Shown here: positions 57,222-64,000 of the stretch, one piece after another
Position numbering within the stretch: position 1 is the first letter of the stretch
Layout: each line of letters begins with the position of its first letter
From: Schistosoma haematobium
Lineage: Eukaryota; Platyhelminthes; Trematoda; Strigeidida; Schistosomatidae
Direction of reading: 5' to 3'
Assembly (NCBI RefSeq): GCF_000699445.3
Contig: NC_067200.1
Location: forward strand, 3,574,450-3,638,449
DNA length: 64,000 nt
Notes under the pieces: generated by a model
Database searches by the model: none
Told to the model about the DNA's origin: nothing
What the model saw: the letters and a program-made list of their open reading frames with translations, nothing else
Translations under genes and position numbers: made by a program

Positions 57222-60200
57222 GACTTAGGATGCAGGGACTGCTGTTGCCAATCTCGACATATCACTAGGCATCATCTTATTCATTGAGGTGAGAGGCAGT
57301 GTTGACCCTACCAATCCAGCTGGCCTACAAACGGAAATTCAAATAACCAGTCTCACATAGGTACACTGATTCCACACCAACAAACACAACATGCATCTTA
57401 TTACTCCACCAATGAATGAATGCGAGTTAATAGTTACTGTCACACAATGTCACTATATGGAATCTGCTGTGCGTGCATGTGTGATTGTACGTGCTTATGT
57501 ATATATGTATGTATGTGTGTATCGGCGCCAACTTGACTTGGTGAATTGACATAGATATAATCTCAGTGCAATTGTTAATATGTATGTAAACTGCGAATCG
57601 GTAATTCGTTATGTTAAAACTGTGACACACCCAATACGCATACGTTCGTGTTCATACTGCTCTCAGGTATTCACATGTGATCATTTCATCTCTCCATACT
57701 GCCATGCTCAATGTCTCGCCAAACGATCGATCCAACCCATTATGAATTGTGGATCCGATAACATCACAACACAGGTACCACGGTTTCCAAGGTCACTTAC
57801 AGTCTCATCAGCCTCAACCAATCCACTCGTCAACTGATGTCAATCAACATGCATACACGCATTCGTGTTTCCATTCATCCGGATCCTCACTTCCAAACAC
57901 ACATACACACAAACAAACAACCACTAACACCAACAGCATCACCCTCACCATCGTTGTCACCAATTACTCAATTATATACCGAGCTCTCATTCATACACTG
58001 ATCTACAAATCAGTGTAACAAACAACTGGCCACTGACTCACAATATTCGGAACCACCGAACAGCACAGTCGGATTCAACGCCAAATTACTCAGCTCTTAC
58101 AAACATCTCTTATTCATCATTAGATTCCATTAGACAACCTTACTTTTTACAACAGTAATCATGTTAATTATTACAACCATACATTGTGATCCGTCTTCAG
58201 TAAAGCGTGAAGTTTTCAGAAAAAACCAAAGTGTGTTAGAAAACAGCCATGTGAGTGGTACATGTGTAAGGCAGCAAAAATGGGAGCATGACTCACGATG
58301 CAGGGACTGCTGTTGCCAATCTCGACATATCACTAGGCATCATCTTATTCATTGAGGTGAGAGGCAGTGTTGACCCTACCAATCCAGCTGGCCTACAAAC
58401 GGAAATTCAAATAACCAGTCTCACATAGGTACACTGATTCCACACCAACAAACACAACATGCATCTTATTACTCCACCAATGAATGAATGCGAGTTAATA
58501 GTTACTGTCACACAATGTCACTATATGGAATCTGCTGTGCGTGCATGTGTGATTGTACGTGCTTATGTATATATGTATGTATGTGTGTATCGGCGCCAAC
58601 TTGACTTGGTGAATTGACATAGATATAATCTCAGTGCAATTGTTAATATGTATGTAAACTGCGAATCGGTAATTCGTTATGTTAAAACTGTGACACACCC
58701 AATACGCATACGTTCGTGTTCATACTGCTCTCAGGTATTCACATGTGATCATTTCATCTCTCCATACTGCCATGCTCAATGTCTCGCCAAACGATCGATC
58801 CAACCCATTATGAATTGTGGATCCGATAACATCACAACACAGGTACCACGGTTTCCAAGGTCACTTACAGTCTCATCAGCCTCAACCAATCCACTCGTCA
58901 ACTGATGTCAATCAACATGCATACACGCATTCGTGTTTCCATTCATCCGGATCCTCACTTCCAAACACACATACACACAAACAAACAACCACTAACACCA
59001 ACAGCATCACCCTCACCATCGTTGTCACCAATTACTCAATTATATACCGAGCTCTCATTCATACACTGATCTACAAATCAGTGTAACAAACAACTGGCCA
59101 CTGACTCACAATATTCGGAACCACCGAACAGCACAGTCGGATTCAACGCCAAATTACTCAGCTCTTACAAACATCTCTTATTCATCATTAGATTCCATTA
59201 GACAACCTTACTTTTTACAACAGTAATCATGTTAATTATTACAACCATACATTGTGATCCGTCTTCAGTAAAGCGTGAAGTTTTCAGAAAAAACCAAAGT
59301 GTGTTAGAAAACAGCCATGTGAGTGGTACATGTGTAAGGCAGCAAAAATGGGAGCATGACTCACGATGCAGGGACTGCTGTTGCCAATCTCGACATATCA
59401 CTAGGCATCATCTTATTCATTGAGGTGAGAGGCAGTGTTGACCCTACCAATCCAGCTGGCCTACAAACGGAAATTCAAATAACCAGTCTCACATAGGTAC
59501 ACTGATTCCACACCAACAAACACAACATGCATCTTATTACTCCACCAATGAATGAATGCGAGTTAATAGTTACTGTCACACAATGTCACTATATGGAATC
59601 TGCTGTGCGTGCATGTGTGATTGTACGTGCTTATGTATATATGTATGTATGTGTGTATCGGCGCCAACTTGACTTGGTGAATTGACATAGATATAATCTC
59701 AGTGCAATTGTTAATATGTATGTAAACTGCGAATCGGTAATTCGTTATGTTAAAACTGTGACACACCCAATACGCATACGTTCGTGTTCATACTGCTCTC
59801 AGGTATTCACATGTGATCATTTCATCTCTCCATACTGCCATGCTCAATGTCTCGCCAAACGATCGATCCAACCCATTATGAATTGTGGATCCGATAACAT
59901 CACAACACAGGTACCACGGTTTCCAAGGTCACTTACAGTCTCATCAGCCTCAACCAATCCACTCGTCAACTGATGTCAATCAACATGCATACACGCATTC
60001 GTGTTTCCATTCATCCGGATCCTCACTTCCAAACACACATACACACAAACAAACAACCACTAACACCAACAGCATCACCCTCACCATCGTTGTCACCAAT
60101 TACTCAATTATATACCGAGCTCTCATTCATACACTGATCTACAAATCAGTGTAACAAACAACTGGCCACTGACTCACAATATTCGGAACCACCGAACAGC

Positions 60201-63200
60201 ACAGTCGGATTCAACGCCAAATTACTCAGCTCTTACAAACATCTCTTATTCATCATTAGATTCCATTAGACAACCTTACTTTTTACAACAGTAATCATGT
60301 TAATTATTACAACCATACATTGTGATCCGTCTTCAGTAAAGCGTGAAGTTTTCAGAAAAAACCAAAGTGTGTTAGAAAACAGCCATGTGAGTGGTACATG
60401 TGTAAGGCAGCAAAAATGGGAGCATGACTCACGATGCAGGGACTGCTGTTGCCAATCTCGACATATCACTAGGCATCATCTTATTCATTGAGGTGAGAGG
60501 CAGTGTTGACCCTACCAATCCAGCTGGCCTACAAACGGAAATTCAAATAACCAGTCTCACATAGGTACACTGATTCCACACCAACAAACACAACATGCAT
60601 CTTATTACTCCACCAATGAATGAATGCGAGTTAATAGTTACTGTCACACAATGTCACTATATGGAATCTGCTGTGCGTGCATGTGTGATTGTACGTGCTT
60701 ATGTATATATGTATGTATGTGTGTATCGGCGCCAACTTGACTTGGTGAATTGACATAGATATAATCTCAGTGCAATTGTTAATATGTATGTAAACTGCGA
60801 ATCGGTAATTCGTTATGTTAAAACTGTGACACACCCAATACGCATACGTTCGTGTTCATACTGCTCTCAGGTATTCACATGTGATCATTTCATCTCTCCA
60901 TACTGCCATGCTCAATGTCTCGCCAAACGATCGATCCAACCCATTATGAATTGTGGATCCGATAACATCACAACACAGGTACCACGGTTTCCAAGGTCAC
61001 TTACAGTCTCATCAGCCTCAACCAATCCACTCGTCAACTGATGTCAATCAACATGCATACACGCATTCGTGTTTCCATTCATCCGGATCCTCACTTCCAA
61101 ACACACATACACACAAACAAACAACCACTAACACCAACAGCATCACCCTCACCATCGTTGTCACCAATTACTCAATTATATACCGAGCTCTCATTCATAC
61201 ACTGATCTACAAATCAGTGTAACAAACAACTGGCCACTGACTCACAATATTCGGAACCACCGAACAGCACAGTCGGATTCAACGCCAAATTACTCAGCTC
61301 TTACAAACATCTCTTATTCATCATTAGATTCCATTAGACAACCTTACTTTTTACAACAGTAATCATGTTAATTATTACAACCATACATTGTGATCCGTCT
61401 TCAGTAAAGCGTGAAGTTTTCAGAAAAAACCAAAGTGTGTTAGAAAACAGCCATGTGAGTGGTACATGTGTAAGGCAGCAAAAATGGGAGCATGACTCAC
61501 GATGCAGGGACTGCTGTTGCCAATCTCGACATATCACTAGGCATCATCTTATTCATTGAGGTGAGAGGCAGTGTTGACCCTACCAATCCAGCTGGCCTAC
61601 AAACGGAAATTCAAATAACCAGTCTCACATAGGTACACTGATTCCACACCAACAAACACAACATGCATCTTATTACTCCACCAATGAATGAATGCGAGTT
61701 AATAGTTACTGTCACACAATGTCACTATATGGAATCTGCTGTGCGTGCATGTGTGATTGTACGTGCTTATGTATATATGTATGTATGTGTGTATCGGCGC
61801 CAACTTGACTTGGTGAATTGACATAGATATAATCTCAGTGCAATTGTTAATATGTATGTAAACTGCGAATCGGTAATTCGTTATGTTAAAACTGTGACAC
61901 ACCCAATACGCATACGTTCGTGTTCATACTGCTCTCAGGTATTCACATGTGATCATTTCATCTCTCCATACTGCCATGCTCAATGTCTCGCCAAACGATC
62001 GATCCAACCCATTATGAATTGTGGATCCGATAACATCACAACACAGGTACCACGGTTTCCAAGGTCACTTACAGTCTCATCAGCCTCAACCAATCCACTC
62101 GTCAACTGATGTCAATCAACATGCATACACGCATTCGTGTTTCCATTCATCCGGATCCTCACTTCCAAACACACATACACACAAACAAACAACCACTAAC
62201 ACCAACAGCATCACCCTCACCATCGTTGTCACCAATTACTCAATTATATACCGAGCTCTCATTCATACACTGATCTACAAATCAGTGTAACAAACAACTG
62301 GCCACTGACTCACAATATTCGGAACCACCGAACAGCACAGTCGGATTCAACGCCAAATTACTCAGCTCTTACAAACATCTCTTATTCATCATTAGATTCC
62401 ATTAGACAACCTTACTTTTTACAACAGTAATCATGTTAATTATTACAACCATACATTGTGATCCGTCTTCAGTAAAGCGTGAAGTTTTCAGAAAAAACCA
62501 AAGTGTGTTAGAAAACAGCCATGTGAGTGGTACATGTGTAAGGCAGCAAAAATGGGAGCATGACTCACGATGCAGGGACTGCTGTTGCCAATCTCGACAT
62601 ATCACTAGGCATCATCTTATTCATTGAGGTGAGAGGCAGTGTTGACCCTACCAATCCAGCTGGCCTACAAACGGAAATTCAAATAACCAGTCTCACATAG
62701 GTACACTGATTCCACACCAACAAACACAACATGCATCTTATTACTCCACCAATGAATGAATGCGAGTTAATAGTTACTGTCACACAATGTCACTATATGG
62801 AATCTGCTGTGCGTGCATGTGTGATTGTACGTGCTTATGTATATATGTATGTATGTGTGTATCGGCGCCAACTTGACTTGGTGAATTGACATAGATATAA
62901 TCTCAGTGCAATTGTTAATATGTATGTAAACTGCGAATCGGTAATTCGTTATGTTAAAACTGTGACACACCCAATACGCATACGTTCGTGTTCATACTGC
63001 TCTCAGGTATTCACATGTGATCATTTCATCTCTCCATACTGCCATGCTCAATGTCTCGCCAAACGATCGATCCAACCCATTATGAATTGTGGATCCGATA
63101 ACATCACAACACAGGTACCACGGTTTCCAAGGTCACTTACAGTCTCATCAGCCTCAACCAATCCACTCGTCAACTGATGTCAATCAACATGCATACACGC

Positions 63201-64000
63201 ATTCGTGTTTCCATTCATCCGGATCCTCACTTCCAAACACACATACACACAAACAAACAACCACTAACACCAACAGCATCACCCTCACCATCGTTGTCAC
63301 CAATTACTCAATTATATACCGAGCTCTCATTCATACACTGATCTACAAATCAGTGTAACAAACAACTGGCCACTGACTCACAATATTCGGAACCACCGAA
63401 CAGCACAGTCGGATTCAACGCCAAATTACTCAGCTCTTACAAACATCTCTTATTCATCATTAGATTCCATTAGACAACCTTACTTTTTACAACAGTAATC
63501 ATGTTAATTATTACAACCATACATTGTGATCCGTCTTCAGTAAAGCGTGAAGTTTTCAGAAAAAACCAAAGTGTGTTAGAAAACAGCCATGTGAGTGGTA
63601 CATGTGTAAGGCAGCAAAAATGGGAGCATGACTCACGATGCAGGGACTGCTGTTGCCAATCTCGACATATCACTAGGCATCATCTTATTCATTGAGGTGA
63701 GAGGCAGTGTTGACCCTACCAATCCAGCTGGCCTACAAACGGAAATTCAAATAACCAGTCTCACATAGGTACACTGATTCCACACCAACAAACACAACAT
63801 GCATCTTATTACTCCACCAATGAATGAATGCGAGTTAATAGTTACTGTCACACAATGTCACTATATGGAATCTGCTGTGCGTGCATGTGTGATTGTACGT
63901 GCTTATGTATATATGTATGTATGTGTGTATCGGCGCCAACTTGACTTGGTGAATTGACATAGATATAATCTCAGTGCAATTGTTAATATGTATGTAAACT
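57222..64000. repeat. tandem satellite, 1068-bp unit, more than six copies, open at the right edge
   Basis: Units start at 57230, 58298, 59366, 60434, 61502, 62570 and 63638 (partial), counted from gatgcagggactgctg. Spacing is exactly 1068 each time and sampled sequence is identical between units. The unit is richer in C and G than the flanks, with CA-rich and TATG-rich stretches. Its four to five recurring frames of 64-89 codons overlap on both strands, have no recognisable domain and are judged non-coding. It does not resemble the spliced-leader, 5S or histone clusters as far as can be told. The first unit begins abruptly against AT-rich sequence. Confidence 0.97.
57995..58016. repeat. 8-bp perfect hairpin inside each satellite unit
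   Basis: ACACTGAT, loop CTACAA, ATCAGTGT. A second hairpin TTCGG-AACCA-CCGAA lies at 58046-58060. Both recur every 1068 bp. Confidence 0.8.

Noticed and set aside
57770..57830. Hammerhead-like order on the minus strand of the satellite (CTGATGAG ... GGAAACC)
   Set aside because: The two core boxes are present, but the interval does not form stem II closed by G10.1-C11.1, and stem I would be only 3 bp. Likely coincidence.
57427..63695. Recurring frames of 64-89 codons in the satellite (both strands)
   Set aside because: They overlap each other on both strands, repeat only because the unit repeats, and show no domain, signal peptide or coding-like composition.
57222..64000. CRISPR-like or bacterial repeat array
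   Set aside because: A 1068-bp unit without spacers in a eukaryotic context is a satellite.
57222..64000. Spliced-leader, 5S rRNA or histone gene cluster
   Set aside because: I found no match to the schistosome spliced leader, to 5S internal promoter boxes or to histone peptides in the unit.

Overview
The window is eukaryotic, AT-rich and intron-dominated, and almost certainly comes from a Schistosoma genome (species not determined). The evidence is a hammerhead ribozyme of the type known from the schistosome SM-alpha satellite/SINE (20634-20694), many tRNA-headed SINE copies carrying a related hammerhead-like motif, RTE-like and Penelope-like retroelement debris, and GT-AG introns of several kilobases with short exons.

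One gene dominates the window. From 4675 to 45606 on the + strand, 18 exons can be chained with matching intron phases and no internal stop. They give the last ~920 residues of a JIP3/JIP4 (Sunday driver, UNC-16, SPAG9) motor-adaptor scaffold: a second leucine zipper, an RH2 domain, a low-complexity linker and a C-terminal WD40-like propeller ending at a TAA. The RH1 domain and the start codon must lie left of the window. About 2.8 kb of coding sequence is spread over 41 kb. The rest is intron filled with retroelement fragments.

Layout: 1-4674, upstream intron with two RTE-like fragments. 4675-45606, the JIP3-like gene; its introns hold SINEs with hammerhead motifs, two RTE-like families told apart by their 3' tails ((TGAC)n or (AAGT)n), a ~550-bp repeat in five main copies plus one tail fragment, a rearranged Penelope-like element, a MITE-like pair and TA/TG/AAT microsatellites. 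45629-45955, a 327-bp foldback with ~124-bp arms, 23 bp after the stop codon. 46790-50335, a decayed RTE-like element with endonuclease and reverse-transcriptase remains. 50335-57221, more SINE, RTE and unclassified repeat debris. 57222-64000, a tandem satellite with an exact 1068-bp period, more than six units, running off the right edge.

Points most worth a second look: the hammerhead-like fold in the common SINE family with a CUGAGGA core (two copies with all core residues intact); sense-oriented ribozymes inside introns of the adaptor gene; the homogeneous 1068-bp satellite; the foldback in the presumed 3'UTR; a TG repeat abutting the acceptor of an in-frame 57-bp exon; and a ~97% identical inverted repeat separated by 25 kb. 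Coordinates of repeats are approximate because boundaries were judged by eye between copies.
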